Below are positions 30,988-40,108 of a stretch of 64,000 nucleotides of DNA, in pieces. A program made the translations under genes and the position numbers. The notes under the pieces were generated by a model, which did no database searches, was not told where the DNA came from, and saw only the letters and a list, made by a program, of their open reading frames with translations. Origin of the DNA: Pseudoxanthomonas sp. Root630 (GTDB taxonomy: Bacteria; Pseudomonadota; Gammaproteobacteria; Xanthomonadales; Xanthomonadaceae); contig NZ_LMGY01000015.1 of assembly GCF_001427585.1 (NCBI RefSeq), forward strand, positions 296,684 to 360,683. The letters run 5' to 3'. Each line of letters opens with the position of its first letter. Positions within the stretch are counted from its first letter, which is position 1.

Positions 30988-33852
30988 ATGCGTGTTTCCC
31001 GCCGGCCCCGCGCCGCCCTGCTTGCCGTCGCCCTGTCCGCCGCCCTCGGAGGGCTGGCCTACGCGCCGGCACCCTCGTACGCGAAGCCGGCCGCCGGTGC
31101 GGACATCGTCATTCCCTATGAGGAGTTCACCCTGCCCAACGGCCTGCGCGTGATCGTGCACACCGACCGCAAGGCGCCGATCGTGGCGGTGAACATCTGG
31201 TACCACGTGGGCAGCAAGAACGAGACCCCGGGCCGCACCGGCTTCGCCCACCTGTTCGAGCACCTGATGTTCCAGGGCAGCGAGAACCAGCCGGGCGAGT
31301 TCTTCACCCCGTTCGAGCTGGTCGGCGCCACCGACCAGAACGGCACCACCAACCAGGACCGCACCAACTACTTCCAGAACGTGCCCACCACCGCCCTCGA
31401 CATGGCGTTGTGGATGGAGTCCGACCGCATGGGCCACCTGCTCGGTGCGATCGACCAGAAGGGGCTGGACGAGCAGCGTGGCGTGGTCCAGAACGAGAAG
31501 CGCCAGGGCGAGAACCAGCCCTATGGCCGCCGCATCATGGCCCGCATGTTCGAGGCGCTGTACCCGGCCGGCCACCCCTACAGCTGGCAGACCATCGGCT
31601 CGATGGCCGACCTGGACGCCGCCACCCTGGACGACGTGAAGACCTGGTTCCGCAGCTGGTACGGCCCCAACAACGCCGTGCTGGTGCTGGCCGGCGACAT
31701 CGACGTGGCCACCGCCAAGCAGAAGGTCACCCGTTACTTCGGCGACATTCCCGCCAGCGCCACGCTGGCCGACATGAAGACCAACATTCCCACTCATGCC
31801 AAGGACACGCGCGAGACCATCCCGGATCGCGTGCCGCAGGTGCGCCTGTACCGCGGCTGGGCCGTGGCCGAGATGGGCTCGAAGGACGCGGCGCTGCTCG
31901 ACCTGTTCGCCCAGGTGCTGGGCGGCAGCGCGGCCTCGCGCTTCGACACCCGGCTGGTGCACGGCGAGAAGATCGCCGACCAGGCCAGCGCCTACCAGTG
32001 GAGCAGCGAGATCAGCGGCACCTTCTTCCTCGTCTCGACGGTGAAGGAAGGCGTGGATCCGGCGAAGGTGGAGAAGGCGCTGGACGAAGAGCTGAAGCGC
32101 CTGATCGCCAATGGCCCGACCGCCGACGAGCTGGAGCGCGCCAAGGTCGCCGGCCGTGCGGGTTTCGTGCGCGGCATCGAGCGCATCGGCGGCTTCGGCG
32201 GCAAGTCCGACGTGCTCGCGTCGTGCGCCGTCTACCAGGGCAAGCCGGACTGCTACCAGGAAGAACTCGACATCCTCGCCAACGCGACCGCGGCCGAGGT
32301 GCAGGCCGCCGCGAAGAAGTGGCTGGCGGGCGCGTCGCACACCATCCTCGTGCAGCCGAGCGAGACGCCGGCGTCGTCGCTGCCGGAAACCGTGTTCGCG
32401 GCACCGGCCACCGCGCCGGCCGCCACGCCGAAGGTCGACCCGAAGTTCAAGACGGTGAAGACCGACGTCGATCGCAGCACCGGCGTGCCGACCACCACCA
32501 CCTTCCCCGACCTGAAGTTCCCCGCCGTCCAGCGCGCCACGCTGTCCAACGGCATGCAGGTGGTGCTGGCCGAGCGCCATGAGACGCCGGTGGTGCAGCT
32601 CAACGTCGAGTTCCCCGGTGGCTACGCCGCCGACGTGGGCAAGAAGCTGGGCACCGCGAGCTTCGCGCTGCAGATGATGGACGAGGGCGCGGGCGACTAC
32701 AGCGCCCTGGCCTTCGCCGCGCGCAAGGAAGCCCTGGGTGCCGAACTGAGCACGGGCGGTGGCCTGGATTCGGCCTCGGTCGGCTTGTCCGCGCTGACCG
32801 AGAAGCTGGCGCCCTCGCTGGACCTGCTGGCCGACGTGCTGCGTCGACCGACCTTCGATGCGGGCGAGATCGAGCGCGTGCGCGCCACCTGGATCGCCGG
32901 CATCAAGCAGGAGAAAGCCCGCCCGCAGACCGCCGCGCTGCGCACGTTGCCACCGCTGCTGTACGGCGCCGGCCACCCGTACGCGATCCCGTTCACCGGG
33001 TCGGGCACGGAAGCGTCGATCGCCTCGCTGACGCGCGATGACCTGGTCGCCTTCCACCGCGACTGGCTGCAGCCGGACCAGGCCCGCATCACCATCGTCG
33101 GCGACACCACGCTGGCGCAGATCGTGCCGCTGCTGGAAGCCCGCCTGGGCGACTGGAAGGCCGCACCGAACGCGCCCAAGCTGGCCGCCGTGCCCAAGGT
33201 GGCCAACGCCGCCAAGCCGCGCGTGTTCCTGATCGACCAGCCGGGCGCGATCCAGTCCAACGTCTACGCCGCGCAGCTGGTGCCGCCCACCGGCGACGCG
33301 GGCACGATCGACTTCGACTTCGCCAATGGCGTGCTCGGCGGCCAGTTCAGCTCGCGCCTCAACATGAACCTGCGCGAGAACAAGCATTGGGCCTACGGGT
33401 CCTACAGCGGCGCCCGCAACACGCTGGGCCAGCGTCCGTGGTGGGCCAGCGCAGCGGTGCAGAGCGATCGCACGGCCGATTCGATGAAGGAACTGCAGAA
33501 GGAGATCAGCGAGTTCGCCACCGGCCAGGTGCCGGCCAAGCCGGAGGAGATCGCCAAGATCCGCGCGGCGAACACGCTGGAACTGCCGGGTGCCTACGAA
33601 ACCGCGTCCGCCGTGCTCAGCCAGATCGCCTCCAACCAGCGCTACGGCCGTCCGGACGACTACATCGTCCAGTACAAGGCCCGCAACGACGCCATCGGCG
33701 CCGCCGACGTGGCCAAGGCCGCGGCGACGCTGTCGCCGGCAGCGCTGACCTGGGTGGTCGTGGGCGACCTGTCCAAGGTCGGTGCCTCGGTGCGCGCGCT
33801 GCAGCTGGGCGAAGCGGTCGAGCTGGACGCCGACGGCAAGACGAAGAAGTAA
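30988..33852 (+). CDS. Exported two-domain M16 zinc metallopeptidase
   Basis: A 954-residue exported pitrilysin-family peptidase. The signal peptide covers about 1-33. The N-terminal M16 half has the inverted zinc motif HLFEH at 88-92, with downstream glutamates in LDEQRGVVQNEKRQ. The C-terminal half (about 500-940) is a second, inactive-type M16 domain lacking HxxEH. Such proteins degrade peptides in a clam-shell cavity in the periplasm. The ATG has AAGGAG upstream. A paralogue of similar length is at 45606-48392. Confidence 0.94.
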   Translation: MRVSRRPRAALLAVALSAALGGLAYAPAPSYAKPAAGADIVIPYEEFTLPNGLRVIVHTDRKAPIVAVNIWYHVGSKNETPGRTGFAHLFEHLMFQGSENQPGEFFTPFELVGATDQNGTTNQDRTNYFQNVPTTALDMALWMESDRMGHLLGAIDQKGLDEQRGVVQNEKRQGENQPYGRRIMARMFEALYPAGHPYSWQTIGSMADLDAATLDDVKTWFRSWYGPNNAVLVLAGDIDVATAKQKVTRYFGDIPASATLADMKTNIPTHAKDTRETIPDRVPQVRLYRGWAVAEMGSKDAALLDLFAQVLGGSAASRFDTRLVHGEKIADQASAYQWSSEISGTFFLVSTVKEGVDPAKVEKALDEELKRLIANGPTADELERAKVAGRAGFVRGIERIGGFGGKSDVLASCAVYQGKPDCYQEELDILANATAAEVQAAAKKWLAGASHTILVQPSETPASSLPETVFAAPATAPAATPKVDPKFKTVKTDVDRSTGVPTTTTFPDLKFPAVQRATLSNGMQVVLAERHETPVVQLNVEFPGGYAADVGKKLGTASFALQMMDEGAGDYSALAFAARKEALGAELSTGGGLDSASVGLSALTEKLAPSLDLLADVLRRPTFDAGEIERVRATWIAGIKQEKARPQTAALRTLPPLLYGAGHPYAIPFTGSGTEASIASLTRDDLVAFHRDWLQPDQARITIVGDTTLAQIVPLLEARLGDWKAAPNAPKLAAVPKVANAAKPRVFLIDQPGAIQSNVYAAQLVPPTGDAGTIDFDFANGVLGGQFSSRLNMNLRENKHWAYGSYSGARNTLGQRPWWASAAVQSDRTADSMKELQKEISEFATGQVPAKPEEIAKIRAANTLELPGAYETASAVLSQIASNQRYGRPDDYIVQYKARNDAIGAADVAKAAATLSPAALTWVVVGDLSKVGASVRALQLGEAVELDADGKTKK

Positions 33853-33863
33853 GACAGGCCCTG

Positions 33864-33890
33864 CCGCCGTCCCTCGCCGGGGGACGGCGG
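33864..33890 (+). terminator. Hairpin after the M16 peptidase gene
   Basis: CCGCCGTCCC and GGGACGGCGG form a perfect ten-base stem around a seven-base loop, 11 bases after the stop codon. No T-run follows, so termination strength is uncertain. Confidence 0.55.
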
Positions 33891-33956
33891 TCGGCCCGGA
33901 TCGATTCATCCGGCGTCGGCCAGAATGGCCACGACTCACAATCCAAGGTGACCCCG

Positions 33957-34274
33957 ATGCGTCTCGCCCTGCTTGCCGTGGCTTCCACCGTGTTGTTGTC
34001 CGCCTGCACCTGGGTGCACCTGGCTCCGTCCGCGAAGAGCGTCCGGGTCATCCCGGGCGGCGCGGCGCCCGCCGGTTGCGAGAAGCGCGGCGAGGTCACC
34101 GTGAAGGTGCCCGGCAATCTGGCCTTCTACGAGCGCAACACCCTGCGCGTGCGGGACGAGCTGGAGACCATGGCCCGCAACGAAGCCCCCGACCTGCAGG
34201 CCGACACGGTGCAGCCGCTGGGCGAACCCGCCAACGGCGAGCAGCGCTTCGCCGCCTATCGGTGCGGTCGATAA
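33957..34274 (+). CDS. DUF4156-type lipoprotein
   Basis: A 105-residue lipoprotein: MRLALLAVASTVLLSAC ends in a clear lipobox with cysteine 17. The mature part has a conserved-looking AKSVRVIPG, a cysteine in AGCEKRGEVTVKVPG and a final CGR. The pattern fits small DUF4156 lipoproteins of unknown function, with paired cysteines that may form a disulfide. AAGGTG lies before the ATG. Its stop codon overlaps the Clp/CRP-like site described next. Confidence 0.8.
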   Translation: MRLALLAVASTVLLSACTWVHLAPSAKSVRVIPGGAAPAGCEKRGEVTVKVPGNLAFYERNTLRVRDELETMARNEAPDLQADTVQPLGEPANGEQRFAAYRCGR

Positions 34275-34295
34275 AGTGTGATATGAGTCACACTT
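34274..34295. promoter_or_regulatory. Perfect Clp/CRP-type binding site upstream of oleA
   Basis: AAGTGTGA-N6-TCACACTT is a perfect eight-base palindrome containing the exact TGTGA-N6-TCACA consensus. In Xanthomonas the CRP-like protein Clp binds this consensus and is released by cyclic di-GMP. The site is centred about 115 bp before the oleA ATG. It could also fold as a short hairpin at the end of the DUF4156 message, so the two roles need to be told apart. Confidence 0.7.
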
Positions 34296-34398
34296 GAGGG
34301 GGTGGGTCGGGGTGCGACCGGGCGCGTAAAGATGCGGTGAAGACGGGAAGCCGGTACCCTTGTCGGCCCCTTCCGCCTGAGCCTTGGCGCTAATCTCG

Positions 34399-35415
34399 AT
34401 GCTCTTCAAGAATGTCTCCATCGCGGGACTGGCGCATATCGATGCGCCCCACACGCTGACGTCGGACGAGATCAACGCCCGCCTGCAGCCCACGCTCGAC
34501 CGCCTGGGCATCAAGACGGACGTCCTCAACGACATCGCCGGCGTGCACGCCCGCCGCTTGTGGGACGCCGACACCCAGGCTTCCGACGCCGCCACCATGG
34601 CCGCGCGCAAGGCCCTGGTCGATGCCGGCATCACCGCCGACAAGGTCGGCCTGGTCGTCAACACCTCCGTCAGCCGCGACTACCTGGAGCCGTCCACCGC
34701 CAGCATCGTCTGCGGCAACCTGGGCGTGGCCGAACATTGCCAGACCTTCGACGTCGCCAATGCCTGCCTGGCCTTCATCAATGGTATGGACATCGCCGCC
34801 CGCATGCTCGAGCGCGACGAGATCGACTACGCGCTGGTCGTCGACGGCGAGACCGCCAACCTGGTCTATGAAAAGACCATCGAGCGCCTCAACGGTCCCG
34901 ACATCACCGAACAGCAGTTCCGCGACGAACTGGCCGCGCTGACCCTGGGTTGCGGTGCGGTCGCCATGGTCATGGCGCGCAGCGCGCTGGTGCCGGACGC
35001 GCCGCGCTACAAGGGCGGCGTGACCCGCTCGGCGACCGAGTGGAACAAGCTCTGCCGCGGCAACCTCGACCGCATGGTCACCGACACCCGCATGCTGCTG
35101 ATCGAAGGCATGAAGCTGGCCAACAAGACCTTCGCCGCCGCCAAGGTCGCGCTGGGCTGGGCCGTGGACGAGCTGGATCAGTTCGTCATCCACCAGGTCA
35201 GCCGCCCGCACACGCAGGCCTTCATCAAGTCCTTCGGCATCGATCCGCAGAAGGTCATGACCATCTTCACCGAGCACGGCAACATCGGTCCGGCCTCCGT
35301 GCCGATCGTGCTGAGCAAGCTGAAGGAACTGGGCAAGCTGAAGAAGGGCGACCGCATCGCCCTGCTCGGCATCGGCTCGGGCCTGAACTGCACGATGGCC
35401 GAAGTGGTCTGGTGA
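34399..35415 (+). CDS. oleA: Acyl-CoA head-to-head condensing enzyme OleA
   Basis: A 338-residue thiolase-superfamily enzyme, the same length as Xanthomonas campestris OleA and alike along its whole length as far as I recall that sequence. It joins two fatty acyl-CoAs into a beta-ketoacid, the first step of long-chain olefin synthesis. The expected active site is present: C123 in NACLAF, H265 in VIHQVSRPH and N295 in HGNIGPAS, with the characteristic E97 in YLEPST. The ATG at 34399 gives the family N-terminus MLFKNVSIAGL. A Clp/CRP-like site lies upstream and a terminator downstream, so it is probably transcribed alone or only partly with oleB. Confidence 0.97.
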   Translation: MLFKNVSIAGLAHIDAPHTLTSDEINARLQPTLDRLGIKTDVLNDIAGVHARRLWDADTQASDAATMAARKALVDAGITADKVGLVVNTSVSRDYLEPSTASIVCGNLGVAEHCQTFDVANACLAFINGMDIAARMLERDEIDYALVVDGETANLVYEKTIERLNGPDITEQQFRDELAALTLGCGAVAMVMARSALVPDAPRYKGGVTRSATEWNKLCRGNLDRMVTDTRMLLIEGMKLANKTFAAAKVALGWAVDELDQFVIHQVSRPHTQAFIKSFGIDPQKVMTIFTEHGNIGPASVPIVLSKLKELGKLKKGDRIALLGIGSGLNCTMAEVVW

Positions 35416-35439
35416 TTCCGGCCGCACTTCGTATCCAGG

Positions 35440-35465
35440 GGGCCGGTTCGCCGGCCCTTTTCTTT
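35440..35465 (+). terminator. Intrinsic terminator between oleA and oleB
   Basis: GGGCCGG-TTCG-CCGGCCC is followed by TTTTCTTT: a seven-base GC stem, UUCG loop and U-tract. It lies 24 bases after the oleA stop and 17 before the oleB ATG, and should reduce read-through from oleA into oleBCD. Confidence 0.85.
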
Positions 35466-35482
35466 GACGGCGGCGACGCACG

Positions 35483-36373
35483 ATGAACCTTCCCGGCTAC
35501 CCCTCCCATCCGCAGCGTTTCGAAGTCCGCCCGGGCCTGTCGATGAACTACCTCGACGAAGGCCCGCGCGACGGCGAGGTGGTGGTGATGCTGCACGGCA
35601 ATCCGTCGTGGAGCTATTACTGGCGCACGCTGGTGGCCGGCCTCTCTGATCGCTACCGCTGCATCGTGCCCGACCACATCGGCATGGGCCTGTCCGACAA
35701 GCCCGACGACAGCCGCTACGACTACACCCTGCAGTCGCGCGTGGACGATGTCGCCGCGCTGCTTCGCTACCTCGGCATCACCGGCCCGGTGACGCTGGCC
35801 GTGCACGACTGGGGCGGCATGATCGGTTTCGGCTGGGCGCTCTCGCACGCCGCGCAGGTGAAGCGCCTGGTGGTCACCAACACCGCCGCGTTCCCGATGC
35901 CCGCCGCGAAGGCGATGCCGTGGCAGATCGGGCTGGGCCGCGACTGGAAGATCGGCGAGTGGATCATCCGCGGCTTCAACGCCTTCTCGGCCGGCGCGTC
36001 GTGGATCGGCGTGGAGCGCCGCATGCCCGCCGACGTGCGCCGCGCCTATGTGTCGCCGTACGACACCTGGGCCAACCGCATCTCCACGATCCGCTTCATG
36101 CAGGACATCCCGCTCGGGCCGCAGGACAAGGCGTGGCCGCTGCTCGAGGCCGCTGGCAAGGCGTTGCCGTCGTTCGCTGACCGGCCCGCGTTCCTGGGTT
36201 GGGGCTTGAAGGACTTCGTGTTCGACAAGCATTTCCTCGACGGTTTCCGCGCCGCGTTGCCGAACGCGGAAGTGCACGCGTACGAAGACGCCGGCCACTA
36301 CGTGCTGGAAGACAAGCACGAGATCCTGGTGCCGCTGATCCGCGACTTCCTGGATCGCCATCCGCTCGCTTGA
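35483..36373 (+). CDS. oleB: Beta-lactone decarboxylase OleB
   Basis: A 296-residue alpha/beta-hydrolase of the haloalkane-dehalogenase-like group. Nucleophile D109 lies in VHDWGG, the oxyanion region is HGNPSWSYYWR, and H272 in DAGHYVLED completes the triad. In the ole pathway OleB removes CO2 from the cis-beta-lactone made by OleC, giving the final olefin. The ATG at 35483 lies close after the oleA terminator. oleC is not adjacent: REP repeats and a convergent gene lie between. Confidence 0.93.
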   Translation: MNLPGYPSHPQRFEVRPGLSMNYLDEGPRDGEVVVMLHGNPSWSYYWRTLVAGLSDRYRCIVPDHIGMGLSDKPDDSRYDYTLQSRVDDVAALLRYLGITGPVTLAVHDWGGMIGFGWALSHAAQVKRLVVTNTAAFPMPAAKAMPWQIGLGRDWKIGEWIIRGFNAFSAGASWIGVERRMPADVRRAYVSPYDTWANRISTIRFMQDIPLGPQDKAWPLLEAAGKALPSFADRPAFLGWGLKDFVFDKHFLDGFRAALPNAEVHAYEDAGHYVLEDKHEILVPLIRDFLDRHPLA

Positions 36374-36374
36374 G

Positions 36375-36527
36375 CCCTTCTCCCCTTGCGGGAGAAGGTG
36401 GCGCGCAGCGCCGGATGAGGGGACGCGAGCGCAGCGAGCTTGCTGGTATGTTCACCCGCCAAGCCAGCAGCAAAAGCCCCCCTCATCCGCCTTCGGCACC
36501 TTCTCCCACAAGGGGAGAAGGGTAAGA
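36375..36527. repeat. REP-type inverted repeat pair, family 2
   Basis: Two elements face each other: CCCTTCTCCCC...GGAGAAGG followed by GGATGAGGGG, and the inverse CCCCTCATCCGCC followed by CCTTCTCCC...GGGGAGAAGGG. Each element has its own small palindrome, and the pair can fold as a long hairpin. The same family forms the array at 44814-45539 and the pair at 49799-49986. Confidence 0.8.
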
Positions 36528-36533
36528 AGTCCG

Positions 36534-36557
36534 GTCGGGCCTGAAGGCCCTCCTACA
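36534..36557. repeat. Short REP-like palindrome
   Basis: GTCGGGCCT-GA-AGGCCC followed by TCCTACA is a single palindromic element, GGGCCT paired with AGGCCC. It lies just past the stop of the YkgJ-like gene on the minus strand and may serve as its terminator. Confidence 0.5.
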
Positions 36558-36563
36558 CGCGCG

Positions 36564-36944
36564 TCATAGCACCGGCAGCGGATTCTTCTCGGCGTCCACC
36601 ACGCCCGCCCAGTCCGCTTCCACCAGCAACGGCAGGCCATGCGCCAGCCGCGCCTTGTCGCATTGCGCGCTGCGCTCGCCGAACTCCAGCGAGGCCGGCA
36701 CCAGCGCGCAGACCGACGGGCGCCGGTCGTGGATCGTGCAGCGGCTGTAGCGGCCGATGTCGGCGTCCAGCGCCACGCAACGCGGCTCCTTCTGCGAGGT
36801 GCCGCGCATCACGCGCTCGTGCACGCGCAGCGGTTCGGTCAGTTCGATCGGCACCACGCCGCCCTGGTCGGGGTCCGCCTCGCTCCAGTGGAAGCTCACG
36901 CGGAAGTGGGCGCAGCAGGCGCCGCAGGTCAGGCAGGGGTGCAT
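36564..36944 (-). CDS. YkgJ-family cysteine-cluster protein
   Basis: A 126-residue protein with an N-terminal CLTCGACC cluster, then cysteines in EPRCVALD, SRCTIHDRRPSVCAL and AQCDKAR. This is the CxxCxxCC...C...C pattern of YkgJ-type proteins, thought to bind zinc or iron. It runs opposite to the ole genes between oleB and oleC. Function unknown; the location may be chance or may reflect a link to the pathway. Confidence 0.85.
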   Translation of the reverse strand: MHPCLTCGACCAHFRVSFHWSEADPDQGGVVPIELTEPLRVHERVMRGTSQKEPRCVALDADIGRYSRCTIHDRRPSVCALVPASLEFGERSAQCDKARLAHGLPLLVEADWAGVVDAEKNPLPVL

Positions 36945-37036
36945 CGGCGTGGGCTGGCGTCAGGGCGCGGGCGGGACGCGCATTCTGCCAACGCCGCGGG
37001 CTGACGCAAGTACCGCCCAGCGGCGACAATGCCCGC

Positions 37037-38680
37037 ATGACCGATCCGTGCAACATCGCCGCCAGCTTGCCCCGGCTGGCCCGCGAGCAGCCCGACCGCG
37101 TGGCCATGCGCTGCCCCGATGGCGCCGGCCGCTACACCCGCGAGCTCACCTACGCGCAGCTCGATGCACGCAGCGACGCCATCGCCGCCGGCCTGGGCGC
37201 GTACGGCATCGGCCGCGGCAACCGCACCGTGGTGATGGTGCGGCCCACGCCGGAGTTCTTCCTGCTGATGTTCGCGCTGTTCAAGGCCGGCGCCGTGCCG
37301 GTGCTGGTGGACCCGGGCATCGACCGCCGCGCGCTGAAGCAATGCCTGGACGAAGCCGAGCCCGAGGCCTTCATCGGCATCCCGCTGGCCCAGGTCGCGC
37401 GCTGCGTGCTGGGCTGGGCGAAGTCGGCGAAGAAGATCGTCACCGTCGGCACGCGCTGGGCCTGGGGCGGCACCACGCTGACCAAGATCGAAGCGCGCGG
37501 CGCGAACGCCGGCCCGCAGCTGGCCGATACGTCGCCCGACGATGTCGCCGGCATCCTGTTCACCAGCGGCTCTACCGGCGTGCCGAAGGGCGTGGTCTAC
37601 CGCCACCGCCATTTCGTCGCCCAGATCGAACTGCTGCGCAACGCCTTCGGCATGCAGCCCGGTGGCGTGGACCTGCCGACCTTCCCGCCGTTCGCGCTGT
37701 TCGATCCCGCGCTGGGGCTGACCTCGGTGATTCCCGACATGGATCCCACCCGTCCCGCCAGCGCCGATCCGGACAAGCTGCACGCGGCCATCGCGCGCTT
37801 CGGCGTCACCCAACTGTTCGGTTCGCCCGCGCTGATGAAGGTCCTCGCCGACCACGGCGCACCGTTGCCGACCGTGCAGCGCGTGACCTCCGCCGGTGCA
37901 CCGGTGCCGCCGGACACCGTGGCGAAGATCCGCACGCTGCTGCCCGAGGGTGCGCAGTTCTGGACGCCGTACGGCGCCACCGAATGCCTGCCCGTGGCCG
38001 TCATCGAAGGCCGCGAACTGGAATCCACCCGTGCCGCCACCGAGGCCGGCGCCGGCACCTGCGTCGGCCGCGCGGTGCCGCCGAACGAGGTCCGCATCAT
38101 CCGCATCGTCGATGCGCCGATCGCCGACTGGCGCGACGTCGACGTGCTGCCCGATGGCGAGGTCGGCGAGATCACCGTCGCCGGCCCCACCGCCACCGAT
38201 ACCTATTTCCGCCGCGATGCCGCCACGCGCATCGCCAAGATCCGCGAAGCGCTGCCCGACGGCGGCGAGCGCATCGTGCACCGCATGGGCGACGTGGGCT
38301 GGTTCGATGACGAAGGCCGGTTGTGGTTCTGCGGCCGCAAGACGCAGCGCGTGGAGACCGCCGACGGTCCGCTCTACACCGAACAGGTCGAGCCTGTGTT
38401 CAACACGCATCCGCAGGTGCGCCGCACCGCGCTGGTCGGCGTGGGCGAAGCGGGCCGCCAGCGACCGGTGCTGTGCTACGAACGGATGCCCGGCGTGGTC
38501 GCCGATCGCGCGCGCATCGAACGCGAGCTGCGCGAAATCGGTGCGCGCCATCCGCATGCCGCGCGCATCGGCGCGTTCCTGCCGCATCCGGGTTTTCCCG
38601 TCGACATCCGCCATAACGCCAAGATCGGCCGCGAGACGCTGGCCGTGTGGGCCGCCACCCAGAAGGAGCAACACGCATGA
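37037..38680 (+). CDS. oleC: Beta-lactone synthetase OleC
   Basis: A 547-residue member of the ANL (acyl-AMP ligase) superfamily. The P-loop [17 protein letters not shown] lies at about 175-192, [10 protein letters not shown] supplies the A5 motif at about 313, and the C-terminal domain contains the lysine-bearing end [11 protein letters not shown]. OleC uses ATP to close beta-hydroxy acids from OleD into beta-lactones, a distinct chemistry from CoA ligation. The stop overlaps the oleD ATG. Length and the strong sequence fit to xanthomonad OleC support the name. Confidence 0.94.
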   Translation: MTDPCNIAASLPRLAREQPDRVAMRCPDGAGRYTRELTYAQLDARSDAIAAGLGAYGIGRGNRTVVMVRPTPEFFLLMFALFKAGAVPVLVDPGIDRRALKQCLDEAEPEAFIGIPLAQVARCVLGWAKSAKKIVTVGTRWAWGGTTLTKIEARGANAGPQLADTSPDDVAGILFTSGSTGVPKGVVYRHRHFVAQIELLRNAFGMQPGGVDLPTFPPFALFDPALGLTSVIPDMDPTRPASADPDKLHAAIARFGVTQLFGSPALMKVLADHGAPLPTVQRVTSAGAPVPPDTVAKIRTLLPEGAQFWTPYGATECLPVAVIEGRELESTRAATEAGAGTCVGRAVPPNEVRIIRIVDAPIADWRDVDVLPDGEVGEITVAGPTATDTYFRRDAATRIAKIREALPDGGERIVHRMGDVGWFDDEGRLWFCGRKTQRVETADGPLYTEQVEPVFNTHPQVRRTALVGVGEAGRQRPVLCYERMPGVVADRARIERELREIGARHPHAARIGAFLPHPGFPVDIRHNAKIGRETLAVWAATQKEQHA

Positions 38681-39678
38681 AGATCCTCGTCACCGGCGGC
38701 GGCGGATTCCTCGGCCAGGCGCTGTGCCGCGGCCTGGTCGAACGCGGGCACGAGGTCATCAGCCTCAACCGTGGCTACTACCCGATCCTGCGCGAACTCG
38801 GCGTAGGCCAGGTGCAGGGCGATCTCGCCGATGCGCACGCGGTGCGGCACGCTGCCGATGGCGTCGATGCGGTCTTCCACAACGCCGCCAAGGCCGGCGC
38901 GTGGGGCAGCTATCGCAGCTACCACGACGCCAACGTGGTCGGCACGCAGAACGTGCTCGACGCCTGCCGCGCGCATGGCATCGGCCGGTTGGTCTACACC
39001 TCCACGCCCAGCGTGACCCACCGCGCGACCCATCCGGTCGAAGGCGGCACCGCCGCCGACGTGCCCTATGGCGAAGGCTTCAAGGCGCCGTACGCGACCA
39101 CCAAGACGATCGCCGAGAAGGCCGTGCTCGCCGCCAACGATGCCTCGCTGGCGACGGTCGCGCTGCGCCCGCGCCTGATCTGGGGCCCGGGCGATCACCA
39201 GATCCTGCCGCGCCTGGTGTCGCGTGCGCGCACCGGCCGGCTGCGCATCGTCGGCAGCGGCGAGAACCACGTCGATACCACCTACATCGACAACGCCGCG
39301 CAGGCGCACTTCGATGCGTTCGACCACCTCGCGCCGGGCGCCGCCTGCGCAGGCAGGGCGTACTTCATCTCCAACGGCGAGCCGTGGCCGATGCGCAAGC
39401 TGCTCAACGCGCTGCTGGAAACGGCCGGCGCGCCGCGCGTGGACAAGCACCTGTCGTTCAAGGCCGCGTACCGCGTGGGCGCGGTGTGCGAAACCCTGTG
39501 GACGGTGCTGCCGCTGAAGGGCGAACCGCCGATGACGCGCTTCCTCGCCGAACAGCTCGCCACCGCGCACTGGTACGACATGGCGCCGGCACGTCGCGAC
39601 TTCGGCTACGTGCCGCGCGTGTCGATGGAAGAAGGTTTCGCGCGCCTGCAGGCCTGGCTGCGCGACCATCCGGTCTGA
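38677..39678 (+). CDS. oleD: NADPH-dependent beta-ketoacid reductase OleD
   Basis: A 333-residue extended SDR that reduces the 2-alkyl-3-ketoacid made by OleA. The glycine-rich VTGGGGFLG motif is at residues 5-13, YTSTPSV supplies the active-site serine/threonine strand, and YATTK gives YxxxK. AGAAGGAG precedes the ATG at 38677, which overlaps the oleC stop (ATGA), so oleC and oleD are coupled. OleB, OleC and OleD are known to form large assemblies in related bacteria. Confidence 0.94.
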   Translation: MKILVTGGGGFLGQALCRGLVERGHEVISLNRGYYPILRELGVGQVQGDLADAHAVRHAADGVDAVFHNAAKAGAWGSYRSYHDANVVGTQNVLDACRAHGIGRLVYTSTPSVTHRATHPVEGGTAADVPYGEGFKAPYATTKTIAEKAVLAANDASLATVALRPRLIWGPGDHQILPRLVSRARTGRLRIVGSGENHVDTTYIDNAAQAHFDAFDHLAPGAACAGRAYFISNGEPWPMRKLLNALLETAGAPRVDKHLSFKAAYRVGAVCETLWTVLPLKGEPPMTRFLAEQLATAHWYDMAPARRDFGYVPRVSMEEGFARLQAWLRDHPV

Positions 39679-39832
39679 CGCGCCGCGCTTAGGCGGCGAC
39701 CCTTCACGCATGGATCACGACGCTTAAGCCTGGCCGTCTGCATGCGCGCCACGCTCACGCGGCGATGACTCCCGGCATTCCAGCATGGCCCTACCCCCGG
39801 CCTTCCTGGCCGCATGCCAACAGGAGTTCCCC

Positions 39833-39991
39833 ATGCTGCACTACGCCGTCATCTTCTTCGTCGTCGCGATCATCGCGGCCGTGCTGGGTTTCAGCGGCAT
39901 CGCCGGCGCCGCCACCAATATCGCGTGGGTGCTGTTCGTCGTGTTCCTGATCCTGGCCGTCGTCTCGATGCTGCGCGGCAAGCGCGTCTGA
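39833..39991 (+). CDS. DUF1328 small membrane protein
   Basis: A 52-residue protein with two hydrophobic helices (about 3-20 and 27-46) and a short basic end RGKRV. The sequence [26 protein letters not shown] matches the DUF1328/YtjA family of small membrane proteins, often stress induced, with no known function. AGGAG precedes the ATG at 39833; the longer frame from 39785 adds non-conserved residues. Confidence 0.88.
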   Translation: MLHYAVIFFVVAIIAAVLGFSGIAGAATNIAWVLFVVFLILAVVSMLRGKRV

Positions 39992-40016
39992 CGCCATCAC
40001 CGTCTCTCTCCGCCGG

Positions 40017-40075
40017 GGCGGCAGGATGCCGCCGCGCCCGTCCGGTCCGGCAGGATGCCGGCCTGCGGACGGGCG
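40017..40075 (+). terminator. Two consecutive hairpins with shared GGA loops
   Basis: GGCGGCA-GGA-TGCCGCC at 40017-40033 is followed by a larger structure, CGCCCGTCCG (40035-40044) pairing with CGGACGGGCG (40066-40075) around an inner CCGGCA-GGA-TGCCGG. They lie between the DUF1328 gene and ubiJ. No T-run follows; they may terminate weakly or protect the message. Confidence 0.55.
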
Positions 40076-40108
40076 GGGACGCAAGGGCTTTGCCGCTAGA
40101 ATGACGGC

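Noticed and set aside
30715-33939. Open frame of more than 1000 codons antisense to the M16 peptidase gene
   Set aside because: Long antisense frames are expected in very GC-rich genes; the composition is biased to H, R, V and G and the opposite strand encodes a clear peptidase.
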